Assembly: GCA_963770545.1 (NCBI GenBank)
Contig: CAVYQF010000043.1
Coordinates: forward strand, 310,001 to 374,000
Origin: RYN-230 sp963770545
Lineage (GTDB): Bacteria > Actinomycetota > Actinomycetes > Streptosporangiales > Streptosporangiaceae
DNA length: 64,000 nt
Reading direction: 5' to 3'
Part shown: one piece after another, positions 1 through 8,620 of the stretch
How positions within the stretch are numbered: the first letter of the stretch is position 1
Layout of the letters: each line of letters begins with the position of its first letter
Position numbers and translations under genes: made by a program
Notes under the pieces: generated by a model
What the model was told of the DNA's origin: nothing
The model's input: only the letters and a program-made list of their open reading frames with translations
Databases searched by the model: none

Positions 1-383
1 GACCACTAACATCCGTTAAATCAGCGAGATTGCAAAGCGGCGCTTTTAATGCACAGGCTCACTTCGCGAGATCAAATATTGCGTAATTCTTACGCTGCAG
101 GTAATAGGCTTTTCCTGAGACGCGCTGCGACAGCACGGAAGCGGACCATCACGATCTGCTGTACGCTGCGGGCCGACCGCAACACCCTGAAATACAGCGG
201 GCCAGCCTTGACCCAGGCCAGACCCCTGGACCTGGACTACGCCGCCGTGAAGGTCAGGCCTCTCCCGGTCTGGCACGGTCTCCCCACCAGACCGTCCCAG
301 CTACTGGCATTCACGCCGCTAATTCCCGGCATTCCGGTGGCAAGAGCATGACATTTTCGGGCAGGTATTGCGTACGGGCCGGC
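1..383. other. Window edge, no gene recognised
   Basis: No reading frame here has a plausible ribosome binding site or recognisable protein. The first 120 bases are clearly richer in A and T than the rest of the window, which suits an intergenic or regulatory stretch. The downstream minus-strand gene ends at 384. Confidence 0.4.
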
Positions 384-969
384 TTACCGCGAATGTGTGG
401 CCTGGATCCGCTTGGCCACGGCCAGAGACGTATCGATGGGAACCGCGAAACCAGTGTGGTGCAGTCCGGTGCCCGACCCGGCCACATTGATCCCGACGGC
501 CTGGCCAGACAGGTTCACCAGCGGGCTGCCCGGCTCCTCCCCCGGCCTGACCCGGGCGGTGGACACCAGCAGGCCGCTCAGCCGCTGGCCACCGACGGCC
601 ACGACGCCCGTGCCGCTGGTGAGGTTCCCGGTGTTCAGGGTGAAGGTCTTGGTCAGTCCGGCGCTGCCGACGGCAGTGACCGCGGCGCCCCGGCTGAGAT
701 AGCAGGAGTTGCCCCTGGCAACCGGCCGGAACACCGGGCCGCCTGCGATCTCCAGCAGGCTCAGGCCATGGGAGCGGTCTGTACCTACTAGCCGGGCCGG
801 GTAGGACCGGCCGGAGAGCACCACGCGCGCGGTCAGCCGGTGCGCACCCTGGAGCACCTGGACGCTGGTCACCACGAGTCCAGAGGACAACCACGGCGGT
901 CACGGGTGCCTCCGGCCCGGTTGGGCTGTCCGCCTTGGTCTGGTCATGCTCCCTGCTCTTGTCCTGCAT
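384..969 (-). pseudogene. Degenerate HtrA/trypsin-like serine protease domain, frameshifted
   Basis: The segment from 890 down to 384 has the layout of an HtrA-type protease domain: a GLVVT strand, a YPARLVGTD strand and a final GSPLVN...AVGIN strand. All three catalytic positions are changed. Counting from the TTG at 890, the His of the usual HVV motif is Gln11, the Asp of DLALL is Gly42, and the Ser of GNSGGPL is Pro120. The best ribosome binding site (GGAGGAG plus AGGA) precedes an ATG at 969 in a different frame, encoding a hydrophilic leader (MQDKSREHDQTKADSP). The two frames would join near 888 by a one-base shift, and the frame of the protease domain has a stop (900-902) just upstream. 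No signal peptide or membrane anchor is visible. Either a decayed gene, or a pseudoprotease with an indel error. Confidence 0.5.
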
Positions 970-1095
970 TGCTTCCTGCTCCTCCAGCTGGGTCCCGGGT
1001 TTCGTGCATTCCGGGAAAAAGGGCGCGGTGGCCTCCCAGGACTTCTGGAGGCCACCGCACCCTGATGGGATTACCCGACTATCAGGTAGAGGCAG

Positions 1096-2847
1096 TTACA
1101 TCCCGGACGGGTCCATCAGGTGGCGGTGTCCGCCGCGCCCGATCCGATGCCTCGCCGGAGGCATCCTGGTGCCCGTTGCGCCGGTGCCCGCCGGCGTCGT
1201 GGCGGTCGCCGTCTGCTGGGTGACGTTGAACGTCGCGGCGGTGGCCACGCCGTTCCCGTCGAGGGTGACCGTCACCGGGTTCTTCAGCCCGAAGTTCTGG
1301 CAGTTGAGGTTGGTGAAGGACATGTTCAGCCGGTTCGCCAGGAAGGTGAACAGGTTGTTCCCCACCGCCGGGACCGGCGAGGCGCCGGTGGCCAGCAGCG
1401 TCTGGTTGTTCTGCAGGAACAAGGTCTGCACGTTGACCAGGTTCTGGCAGTAGTTCGCCGGGCTGTCGGCCGCATCGTTGGCCGCGGAGACCGGCGCCTG
1501 GCCCACGTTGGAACGGTAGAGGTTGGTCTTGGTCACGCTGAAGGCGTTGTTGACCAGGGTCATCTCGTCGTTCTCCGGGACCAGGGCGACCGGGGCCGTC
1601 TGGTTCTTGGCCGCGGACAGCTCGTTGAGGGCCTGCGAGGTGCTGGGCGTCCCGGCCTGGGACAGGTCAGGCGCCGTGAAGGCCGTGCAGCCAAGCGTCG
1701 GGTCCAGGAAGTCGGAGATGAGCGCGTTGTCACTCCCGTTGACCGCCTTGGTGGCCCCGGCCAGGTTGGCCGCGTTGGCCGCGTTGAACTGTGCGGTCTG
1801 GCCATTGGCGGTCACCAGGTAGATCGAGGTGACGTTGTCACTCTGGTCCTGGTCGATCATGTTGAAGTTGCGGACCGTCGGGCAGGCCACACCGGCCGCC
1901 TTCGTGGCCATACCGGTCGCGGGCACGACCAGCCTGCCCGCCGCCTCGGCCCGGGCCGCGGCCCGGAAGAAGCGGGTCCCGTTGCAGAACGACACCTGGC
2001 CGAAGTCCGACCCGGCGCCTAGCCCGTTCACGCAGCGGCCCTGGGCCAGCGCGGTCGGGGTGGCCCCGGCCAGAGTCAGATCGGTGCCATTGAACCCCAC
2101 GTCGATCGTGACCACGGCACGCGCGGGCAGGGTAGGCACCACCGGCGCCACAGCCGCGGTCGTGCCCTGGGTGATCACCAGCGGCTCGTAAACCGACAGC
2201 GCGCCAGTGGCCGGGTTCAGGATGGTCGCCTGGACGAACGCGCCCAGCGCCGCCGAGTTGGCCATCGTGCAGCCGGACTGGGCCGGCGTCATGCCGGCCG
2301 GGCCTTCCAGCTGCCACGGCGTGGCCAGCCCCTGCGCACTGAGTGGGTTGGCCGGCACGATGATGCGGCAGTTCATGTTGGTCGCAGCGGCTGCCGCGGT
2401 GGCGGTGGCCGTCGGCGTGGCGGTCGCCGCGGTGGTCCCGGTGGCCGTGGGGCAGATCGTCGGCGTGGCCGCTGCGGTCGCTGCCGTCGTCGCCGCAGTG
2501 GTGGCCGTGGTCGCGGCGGCGGTAGCCGCTGTGGTCGCAACCGGCGCGGCCACGGTCCCGCTCGGGGTAGGCGCCACGGTTGGGGCGGTGCTGGCGGGCG
2601 CGGCTGCGGCCGCGGTCCCGGCGGCTGCGGCGGTAGCGGCCGCCGTGCTGGCCGCCGACGGCGTGGCGCAGGCTCCGGCCACGCTGGCAGCGTTGCTAGC
2701 GCCGAACACGCTGCCCACGTTCGGAATCAGCAACGCCCCGCCGACCCCGCCCACCACGGCCACGGCCCCGACTATCGCAAGGAGCCGGGTCCGTGACCGC
2801 GGCTCAAACTTGCGATCATGGTTAAAGACTCTTCTTCTGTACGACAC
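1096..2847 (-). CDS. Secreted or membrane-anchored protein with Ala/Thr-rich linker
   Basis: Family and function not recognised. The GTG at 2847 is preferred because AAAGGGAAC lies about nine bases upstream; an ATG at 2928 in the same frame lacks a site. Residues 1-20 are basic, 21-44 form one hydrophobic segment (LLAIVGAVAVVGG) suited to export or anchoring, and about 61-157 are almost only Ala, Thr and Pro. The globular part begins near NCRIIVPANPLS (residue 159) and holds several cysteines and Asn-rich stretches, consistent with an exported beta-rich domain. The last 30 residues are basic and atypical. The length, 583 residues, is counted from the GTG. The gene stands alone. The linker resembles O-glycosylated spacers of actinobacterial wall proteins, which is inference. 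Confidence 0.7.
   Translation of the reverse strand: MSYRRRVFNHDRKFEPRSRTRLLAIVGAVAVVGGVGGALLIPNVGSVFGASNAASVAGACATPSAASTAAATAAAAGTAAAAAPASTAPTVAPTPSGTVAAPVATTAATAAATTATTAATTAATAAATPTICPTATGTTAATATPTATATAAAAATNMNCRIIVPANPLSAQGLATPWQLEGPAGMTPAQSGCTMANSAALGAFVQATILNPATGALSVYEPLVITQGTTAAVAPVVPTLPARAVVTIDVGFNGTDLTLAGATPTALAQGRCVNGLGAGSDFGQVSFCNGTRFFRAAARAEAAGRLVVPATGMATKAAGVACPTVRNFNMIDQDQSDNVTSIYLVTANGQTAQFNAANAANLAGATKAVNGSDNALISDFLDPTLGCTAFTAPDLSQAGTPSTSQALNELSAAKNQTAPVALVPENDEMTLVNNAFSVTKTNLYRSNVGQAPVSAANDAADSPANYCQNLVNVQTLFLQNNQTLLATGASPVPAVGNNLFTFLANRLNMSFTNLNCQNFGLKNPVTVTLDGNGVATAATFNVTQQTATATTPAGTGATGTRMPPARHRIGRGGHRHLMDPSGM
2376..2667 (-). repeat. Low-complexity Ala/Thr-coding tract
   Basis: Nearly 300 bases made of GCC, GCG, GCA and ACC-type codons encode the Ala/Thr/Pro linker of the secreted protein. 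There is no exact repeat unit, but the composition makes replication slippage and length variation between strains likely. Confidence 0.75.
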
Positions 2848-3454
2848 GACACCGTTCCCTTTTTGATCGGGTATTGCTCCCGGTCGATCACAGTAGCCCT
2901 GCCGTTGTGCCGGTTGACGCAGAATCAAGATTTTCTGATTTTTGCCCCGACCGCAGTCACCGCAAGCTCAAGGCGAAGTAACATACCAGCAGCTCAGAGC
3001 CTTGTTGATCAAGGCAAAAAGGGACCTGTCAAGACACCCTTCAGTGACCGTAATAACTTTGTAAGAAATGGCTCCTGGGGCGGCCTGGCGCCGGATGCCC
3101 ACAGATAACGCCGGGATCAACAATAGCGTACGAGACAATGCCAGCACGGCCGCCCCCGGAGCGCTCCGTGCGCCGCGGGGACCGCTCGACTTCATCGTCT
3201 TGTGCTCGCCAGGTACACGTATCGCCCCGCGCCCCGGTTCAACTCCCGCCCAGCTCCTCACCCACCGCGGGCGCCGGGGTGCGCATGACGCCGGCACCCC
3301 ACGCTGCGGTTCCCGTGGACGCGGCCACCGTGGCTGACGCCGGACGCGGACCGCCTGGTACCTATCGTCCGGCCCGCTCAGGCCGGCGCCGGGGCGGCGG
3401 GAGTACGGCGGGCGGTTTTCGTTGCGGAGAATTAAAGGGGTGCCGCGCGGCCGG
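2848..3454. other. Intergenic region, possible promoter
   Basis: About 600 bases without a convincing gene. On the minus strand a perfect TTGACA lies at 3027-3032 and a TATGTT at 2980-2985. Their spacing (41 bases) is wrong for one promoter, so I do not define one. The part beside 2850-3060 is rich in A and T, as expected upstream of the secreted-protein gene. No terminator with a T-run was seen after the permease gene ending at 3455. Confidence 0.35.
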
Positions 3455-4294
3455 TTACTTGACCGAGCCGGCCGTCATGCCCGCCACCAGGAAGCGCTGG
3501 AGCAGCAGGAACCCGACGACGATCGGCACGCTGACGGTGAGCGACGCGGCCATGATCTGGTTCCAGTAGACCTGGTTCTGGGTGGCGTAGCCCTGCAGTC
3601 CGACCGCGAGAGTCCGGGTCGAGTCGTTGGTGAGCACGGAGGCGAAGAGCATCTCGCTCCAGGCGGTCATGAACGCGTAGATACCCACCGCGACGATGCC
3701 CGGGATCGCGGCCGGGATGACCACCCGGATGAACGCCCCGAGCGGCCCGGTGCCGTCCACGGTGGCCGCCTCGTCCAGCTCACGCGGGATCGTGTCCAGG
3801 TACGCGGCCAACATCCAGATGGCGAACGGCAGCGTGAACGTCATGTAGGTGATGATCAGGCCCGTCCGGCTGCCGTACAGGTTGATGCCGGTGTCCTGGC
3901 TGAGGTTGACGAAGATCACGAACAGCGGGAGCAGGAACAGGATGCCGGGGAACATCTGGGTGGACAGGATCGTGATGGAGAAGACCTGCCGCCCGTGGAA
4001 CCGGTAGCGGCTGACCGCGTACGCGGCCAGCAGCGCGACGATCACCGAGGCCACCGACGCTACCGAGCACACGATCAGGCTGTTCTCCAGGTAGGTCAGC
4101 AGCGGGATGGTCTGCCACATGTCTACGAAGGGCGAGAGGGTCAGGTGGCTGGGAATCCACCGGAACGCGCCTTCGACGTCGGGGAGCGGCTTCAGCGACG
4201 CGGTGAGCATGACGTACACCGGCGCGATCGCGAACAGGCCGAGCAGCGTCAGCACGATCACCCGGGCCCAGCGGAACCAGCGTGGCTCATGCAT
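3455..4294 (-). CDS. Sugar ABC transporter permease, MalG type
   Basis: Inner-membrane permease of a carbohydrate-uptake ABC transporter (CUT1 type). The 279 residues contain about six hydrophobic segments, the first at residues 11-31. The cytoplasmic EAA loop, the docking site for the ATPase, reads ELDEAATVDGTGPLG in the second half. It is the last gene of a three-gene operon with the binding protein and the MalF-type permease, whose stop overlaps this start by 8 bases. No ATPase is encoded nearby, so the system probably uses a shared MsiK-type ATPase encoded elsewhere, as is common in actinomycetes. The neighbouring beta-glucosidase suggests a beta-glucoside substrate, by inference. Confidence 0.9.
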   Translation of the reverse strand: MHEPRWFRWARVIVLTLLGLFAIAPVYVMLTASLKPLPDVEGAFRWIPSHLTLSPFVDMWQTIPLLTYLENSLIVCSVASVASVIVALLAAYAVSRYRFHGRQVFSITILSTQMFPGILFLLPLFVIFVNLSQDTGINLYGSRTGLIITYMTFTLPFAIWMLAAYLDTIPRELDEAATVDGTGPLGAFIRVVIPAAIPGIVAVGIYAFMTAWSEMLFASVLTNDSTRTLAVGLQGYATQNQVYWNQIMAASLTVSVPIVVGFLLLQRFLVAGMTAGSVK

Positions 4295-5255
4295 GGCGGG
4301 CCCCCCGTCTCCCGAGCGCCAGATAAACGAGCGTCACCAGCAGCAGGAACAGCAACAGCAACACGGACATGGCTGACCCGGTGCCGAAGTTCCAGCTGAC
4401 GAACGAGTTCTCGTAGATGTGAATGGAGATGATGTCGGCCTGGCTCGGCGGGGCCGAGCCGAACAGCGTGAACGGCACCGAGAAGTCGTTGAACGTCCAC
4501 AGGAAGAGAACCAGCAGCAGGACCCGGTTGACCGGCCGGATCAGCGGCAGGGTCACGTGCCGCACCTGGCCGAGGATCCCGGCGCCGTCCAGCGACGCCG
4601 CCTCGTACAGGTCGGCCGGGATGCTCTGCAGGCCCGCCGTGAGGATCAGGAACGCGAACGGCCAGGTGCGCCAGAGCTGCACGACCACCAGCGACCAGAA
4701 ACTGTCCTGCCCGATCAGCCAGAACGGCCGGGACCCCACCAGGTGCAGGGACAGCAGCAGCTGGTTCACCATGCCGGTGTCCCGCTGCAGCATGAAGTTC
4801 CAGGTGATGACCGAGGCGAAGACGGGCAGCGCGTACGGGATGAGGAACAGGGTGCGAACGGCACCCCGGCCCCGGAAGGCCCGCTGGGTGAGGACCGCGG
4901 CGGCCATGCCGAACAGCCAGGCCCCGGCGAGCACGATGAGGGTGTAGATGATCGTGACCGTGAACGAGTGCAGCAGCGCCTGCCCGGTCGCGGAGGAGAA
5001 GTTCACCGCGACCGCGTAGTTGCTGAACCCCGCGAACGGGGCGGCCCGCCAGTTCCTCAGGTAGAACAAGGTCAGCTGGAGGAAGCTGATCCCCACCCCG
5101 GCCAGCATCGGCACGATGTGGATGAGCAGTTCCAGCAGGATCGCGGGGATCAGCAGGATGTAGGGCAGCGATCCGCGCCGCCACCACCGCCGCTTAGGCG
5201 GTGACGACGGCGCGGACGCGGTGACACCCTTCTCGGCCCGGATGGTGTCAACCAC
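4287..5255 (-). CDS. Sugar ABC transporter permease, MalF type
   Basis: First of the two permease subunits of the CUT1-type sugar transporter; 322 residues. A cytoplasmic tail rich in Pro and Arg (1-30) precedes the first hydrophobic segment (LPYILLIPAILLELLI), followed by about five more. The EAA loop reads YEAASLDGAGILGQ. The gene begins 6 bases after the binding-protein stop and overlaps the next permease by 8 bases, so the two permeases are probably translationally coupled. The substrate cannot be read from the sequence; the context with a ROK regulator and a GH1 enzyme favours a beta-linked oligosaccharide. Confidence 0.9.
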   Translation of the reverse strand: MVDTIRAEKGVTASAPSSPPKRRWWRRGSLPYILLIPAILLELLIHIVPMLAGVGISFLQLTLFYLRNWRAAPFAGFSNYAVAVNFSSATGQALLHSFTVTIIYTLIVLAGAWLFGMAAAVLTQRAFRGRGAVRTLFLIPYALPVFASVITWNFMLQRDTGMVNQLLLSLHLVGSRPFWLIGQDSFWSLVVVQLWRTWPFAFLILTAGLQSIPADLYEAASLDGAGILGQVRHVTLPLIRPVNRVLLLVLFLWTFNDFSVPFTLFGSAPPSQADIISIHIYENSFVSWNFGTGSAMSVLLLLFLLLVTLVYLALGRRGARHA

Positions 5256-5261
5256 CAGGGG

Positions 5262-6575
5262 TCAGCCTCCTAGCTGTTGCTGAGCCTGGCTGAGCGCCTG
5301 CCCGATCATGGCGTTGGTAACAGTCTTGCCCGTGGCCGCGCTGGCGTACAGGTGGATGATCGCCGTCCCGACCGCGGTCTCGAACTGACTCTCCGCGGCC
5401 ACCGCGGGCATGGGCGCGGCGGAGTGGCTGAGGATGCTGCGGAAGACGTGCACGTCCGGGGTGTTGAAGGCCGGGTCGCTGTACGCGGCCTCGACCGAGG
5501 GCAGCGAGCCGTAGGTGTGGTTGAGGCTCTCCTGCTCCGGCGTGCTGGTCATGAACTTCACGAACTTCTCAGCGGCGGTCAGGTTCTTGCTGTCCTTGAA
5601 GATCGCGAGGTTGATGCCCGCCACCATGCTGGTGATGGGCTTGCCGCCCGCGGGCATCGGGGAGGGCAGCGGGAGCGGCGCGACGCCGATGTTGGAGGCC
5701 TTCATGCCCAGCTTGGCCAGCGACCCGGAGGCCGTCTGCCAGAAGACCATGGCGGCCTTCCCGGTGGCGTAGTCGGTGAGCGCCTCGGTGCCCTTGGAGT
5801 ACTGCGCGTCGCTCGTATTGGCGATCTTGTCGGTCTGCATGAAGTCGATCATCTGCTTGACCGCGGCCACGTTCTGCGGGGTGTCGAACGTCGGCTTGCC
5901 CGCGGAGTCGAAGAACGACCCGCCCTGCTGCTGGCTCAGCTCGAAGGCCAGGTGGACGTTCTCCGGGATCTGGCCGGCCTCGAGAGTCAGCCCGTAGTGC
6001 CCGGCCTTGGTCAGCTTCTTGGCGTCGGCAACGAAGGCCGTCCAGGTGGCCGGCGGCGCGTCGATGCCCGCCGCGGCGAACTCGGCCTTGTTGTAGTACA
6101 GGCCGTAGGCCGTGCTGTAGAGCGGGACCGCCACCGGCGGCTTGCCGGGCGCTCCGGTGGCTGACAGGCTGCCAGGCAGGAACCGGCTGGACCCGCCGAT
6201 CGTGTTCATGACCGACGAGGTGAAGGGCAGGAACGCGCCGGTCGCCTGGAGCGACGCGGACCAGGTGTTGCCGATGTTGAGGACGTCGGGGCCCTTGCCG
6301 GACACCGTGGCCGCCGTGATCTGGTTGAGCAAGGTCGTCCACGGGATCACCTGGACTTTGACCTTGATGCCAGTCTGCTTGGTGAATTTGGCGATCTGGG
6401 GCGCCAGGACCTGCTGGTCGTCCTGCAGGCTGGTGCCCTGGTTGCTGGCCCAGTAAGTGAGCGTCGGATGGGCGGAGGAACCGGAATTCGAACCGCTGCT
6501 GCCGCAGGCAGCGAGGGACAGGGCTGCCGTCGCAGCGGCGGCGCAGGCCAGGGTTGACAGCTTCGTCGGTCTCAT
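5262..6575 (-). CDS. Sugar-binding lipoprotein of ABC transporter
   Basis: Extracellular solute-binding protein (family 1) that delivers sugar to the two permeases encoded downstream. The start is the ATG at 6575: GGAAGGA lies seven bases upstream, and the protein then opens with a lipoprotein signal, MRPTKLSTLACAAAATAALS, with lipobox LAAC and a Ser/Gly linker. An ATG at 6674 would add 33 residues before the signal and is unlikely. The mature protein carries typical cluster-1 features such as LTYWASNQGT near the N-terminus and GKAAMVFWQT in the middle. It is transcribed from a strong promoter at 6716-6744 that is overlapped by a candidate ROK operator. Confidence 0.9.
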   Translation of the reverse strand: MRPTKLSTLACAAAATAALSLAACGSSGSNSGSSAHPTLTYWASNQGTSLQDDQQVLAPQIAKFTKQTGIKVKVQVIPWTTLLNQITAATVSGKGPDVLNIGNTWSASLQATGAFLPFTSSVMNTIGGSSRFLPGSLSATGAPGKPPVAVPLYSTAYGLYYNKAEFAAAGIDAPPATWTAFVADAKKLTKAGHYGLTLEAGQIPENVHLAFELSQQQGGSFFDSAGKPTFDTPQNVAAVKQMIDFMQTDKIANTSDAQYSKGTEALTDYATGKAAMVFWQTASGSLAKLGMKASNIGVAPLPLPSPMPAGGKPITSMVAGINLAIFKDSKNLTAAEKFVKFMTSTPEQESLNHTYGSLPSVEAAYSDPAFNTPDVHVFRSILSHSAAPMPAVAAESQFETAVGTAIIHLYASAATGKTVTNAMIGQALSQAQQQLGG

Positions 6576-6707
6576 GTGGTGTCCTTCCAGGATCGTCGCG
6601 AGCACACCACGGGTCTCGCGCCGGGCCTCATGCGGAATCGTGCCGAAATTGTGCCGGAATCGCGGGGTCGACAAGGAGGGGGCTCGGGGATCTTTTACAG
6701 CTTCCTA

Positions 6708-6722
6708 TAAGGCGTAAATTAT
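6708..6722. promoter_or_regulatory. Candidate ROK operator over ABC operon promoter
   Basis: TAAGGCGTAAATTAT covers the -10 element of the binding-protein promoter. It matches 12 of 15 positions of TAAGGTCTAAACTAT at 8539-8553, upstream of the beta-glucosidase. The shared site at the two flanking catabolic promoters, with the ROK gene between them, suggests repression by that regulator. This is inference from sequence and position. Confidence 0.55.
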
Positions 6723-6744
6723 GGAGCGCAGCCGACAGTGTCAA
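6716..6744 (-). promoter_or_regulatory. Sigma-70-type promoter of sugar ABC operon
   Basis: On the minus strand TTGACA (6744-6739) is followed after exactly 17 bases by TAATTT (6721-6716). This is the best consensus match seen in the window and lies about 140 bases upstream of the binding-protein start. Confidence 0.65.
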
Positions 6745-6787
6745 TGTCGGGGACGTCTCCGTTCCCGTTTCGTTACCTACCCGTCAC

Positions 6788-6870
6788 TCTGTCCCGGCGG
6801 CTGTCCCGGCCGCCTCCCGGCCGCTGTCCCGTCCGCTGTCCCGTCCGCTGTCCCGGCCGCCTCCCGGGAC
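6788..6870. repeat. Short tandem GC-rich repeats
   Basis: Repeated units of the type CTGTCCCGTCCG and GGCCGCCTCCCGG follow one another in the divergent intergenic region between the ABC operon and the ROK gene. A second patch at about 7025-7080 repeats GCACCCCGCGGG and GTCGGCGGCCC. No gene is seen between 6576 and 7195. Confidence 0.6.
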
Positions 6871-7195
6871 ACTTCCCGGCCGCGGAGGCGGATGGCCGGG
6901 GATTGGCCGGGGCTTTGATCATGGTCTGCGCCGACTCTTCCTACGCAACGTGCGTTACGACGGGTGATTTGCCCGGATTCCGCGCACGCTCCGTAGGAAG
7001 AGTGGACGGAATGACCCCCCGGACAGGCACCCCGCGGGGCACCCCGCGGGCACCCCGTCGGCGGCCCGTCGGCGGCCCGGCACACGCGGCCGCGACTCGC
7101 CGCTGGTCCGGTGTCCGCGCCGACTTATTCCGGGCCGTAAAATAGCGGGGTCAGCGGCCGCATCGTCGCGGTCCCTCCCTCGGTGAGGCAGGTCG

Positions 7196-8449
7196 ATGCC
7201 CAGGCCCAGCACAACCACGGTGCGGGATCTCCGGAAGAACAACCGGTCCCGTGCCCTGTGGCAGGTATTCCTCAACGGTCCGCTGACCCGCCAGGAGGTC
7301 GGGACGGTGGCCGGGCTCAGCCCCGCCACGGTCAGCAACCTCGTCGCGGCCCTGGTCGCGGAGGGTGTCGTGGTCGAGGTCGGCCTCGAGGACTCCAACG
7401 GCGGCCGCCCGCGCGGGCTGCTCCAGGTCAACCCGGGCTACGGCTACGTGATCGGGGTGGATGTCGGGGAGACGGCCTTCCTGGTCGAGCTCTTCGATTT
7501 CGGCCTGAACCTGCGGGCCCAGCACGCGTCGGTCACCGACATGTCCGTGCTGGATCCCGAGGACGCGGTCAGCCACATCGTCGAGGGCATCGAGTCGGTC
7601 ATCGCCGAGGCGGGGGTCGAGCCCGCGAGCATCCTCGGCGTCGGCGTGGCCGTGCCCGGCCTGGTCGAGCACCGCGGCGACGCGGTCGTGCACGGCCAGA
7701 GCGTCGGCTGGCACGCCGTCCCGCTGGAGGCGATGCTGCGGGACCGGACCGGCCTGCCGATCCTGGTCGACAACGGGGCGAAGACCCTGGGCCAGGCGGA
7801 ACGCTGGTTCGGTGCGGCCCGCGGCACCGACAACGCCGTCATCGTGCTGCTGGGCATCGGCGTGGGCACCTGCATCGTCAGCAACGGGGAGGTGTACCGG
7901 GGCGCGACGAGCAGTGCCGGCGAGTGGGGTCACACCACGGTGTGCGTGGGCGGGCGGACCTGCCGGTGCGGCGCGGACGGCTGCCTGGAGGCCTACGTGG
8001 GCGCCGGCGCCATCGCGGCCCGCTACGAGCAGCTCAAGCGGCGCCGGGTCACGGTCAGCCCGGGCGAGCTGGAAGGCCGGGTCGCCGAGATCATCGCCGC
8101 CCGGGACAGTGACCGCGCCGCCGCCCAGGTCATTGACGAGACCATCACCTACCTGGGCGCGGGCATCGCCGACCTGGTCAATCTGTTCAACCCCGAGCGC
8201 GTGGTCGTGGGCGGCTGGCTCGGCCGGGCCCTGGGCGATGACTTGCTGCCCCGGATCCGTGAGGCGGCGGCCCGCCGGGCACTGCATCTCCCGTTCAGCC
8301 GGGTCGAGATCGTCACGGCCGATCTGGGACAGGACGCGGTCGCCCTGGGCGGCGCCACGCTGCCGATCGCCCGGCTGCTGACGGCGGGCGCGGTGCCGCC
8401 CCGGCACCCGGAGAAGCCTCGCCGGATCCGGTCGGTCACCCCCGGCTGA
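7196..8449 (+). CDS. ROK-family transcriptional regulator
   Basis: Sugar-responsive regulator of 417 residues. An N-terminal winged helix-turn-helix (about residues 10-75, with LTRQEVGTVAGLSPATVSNL) is followed by the ROK sugar-kinase-like domain. The zinc site is clear: GEWGHTTV followed by CRCGADGCLE. The sugar-binding and phosphate-loop-like stretches GVDVGETAFL and GIGVGTCI are present. The start ATG has GAGG eight bases upstream. The gene lies between the divergent ABC operon and the beta-glucosidase gene, and a shared 15-bp motif sits on both of those promoters. The inducer is probably a sugar imported or released by the locus. Repression rather than activation is assumed from operator position. 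Confidence 0.92.
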   Translation: MPRPSTTTVRDLRKNNRSRALWQVFLNGPLTRQEVGTVAGLSPATVSNLVAALVAEGVVVEVGLEDSNGGRPRGLLQVNPGYGYVIGVDVGETAFLVELFDFGLNLRAQHASVTDMSVLDPEDAVSHIVEGIESVIAEAGVEPASILGVGVAVPGLVEHRGDAVVHGQSVGWHAVPLEAMLRDRTGLPILVDNGAKTLGQAERWFGAARGTDNAVIVLLGIGVGTCIVSNGEVYRGATSSAGEWGHTTVCVGGRTCRCGADGCLEAYVGAGAIAARYEQLKRRRVTVSPGELEGRVAEIIAARDSDRAAAQVIDETITYLGAGIADLVNLFNPERVVVGGWLGRALGDDLLPRIREAAARRALHLPFSRVEIVTADLGQDAVALGGATLPIARLLTAGAVPPRHPEKPRRIRSVTPG

Positions 8450-8510
8450 CGCCCGGCCTCTCCCGGCGCCTGACTGCCCCAGCCGTCCCTCTGGCACCAT
8501 CCGGGATCCC

Positions 8511-8539
8511 TTGACCGGACTTTACTCACGGCTTAGCCT
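8511..8539 (+). promoter_or_regulatory. Promoter of beta-glucosidase gene
   Basis: TTGACC (8511-8516) and TAGCCT (8534-8539) are separated by 17 bases. The candidate ROK operator begins at the last base of the -10 element and extends into the expected transcription start. Confidence 0.5.
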
Positions 8540-8553
8540 AAGGTCTAAACTAT
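8539..8553. promoter_or_regulatory. Candidate ROK operator before beta-glucosidase
   Basis: TAAGGTCTAAACTAT shares 12 of 15 bases with the site on the ABC operon promoter at 6708-6722. It starts directly behind a -10-like hexamer, a position suited to blocking transcription initiation. Confidence 0.55.
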
Positions 8554-8620
8554 AAAAACTTCCGGTGCCGACGGCGCCGCACATGGCCATCCCTGATGCG
8601 CAGTGAAGGAGCAGTCGGCA

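Noticed and set aside
3027..3032. TTGACA as promoter of the secreted-protein gene
   Set aside because: No -10 element lies at a suitable distance; the nearest TATGTT is too far away.
6788..6870. Tandem repeat as CRISPR-like array
   Set aside because: The units are 12-16 bases, directly adjacent and without unique spacers.
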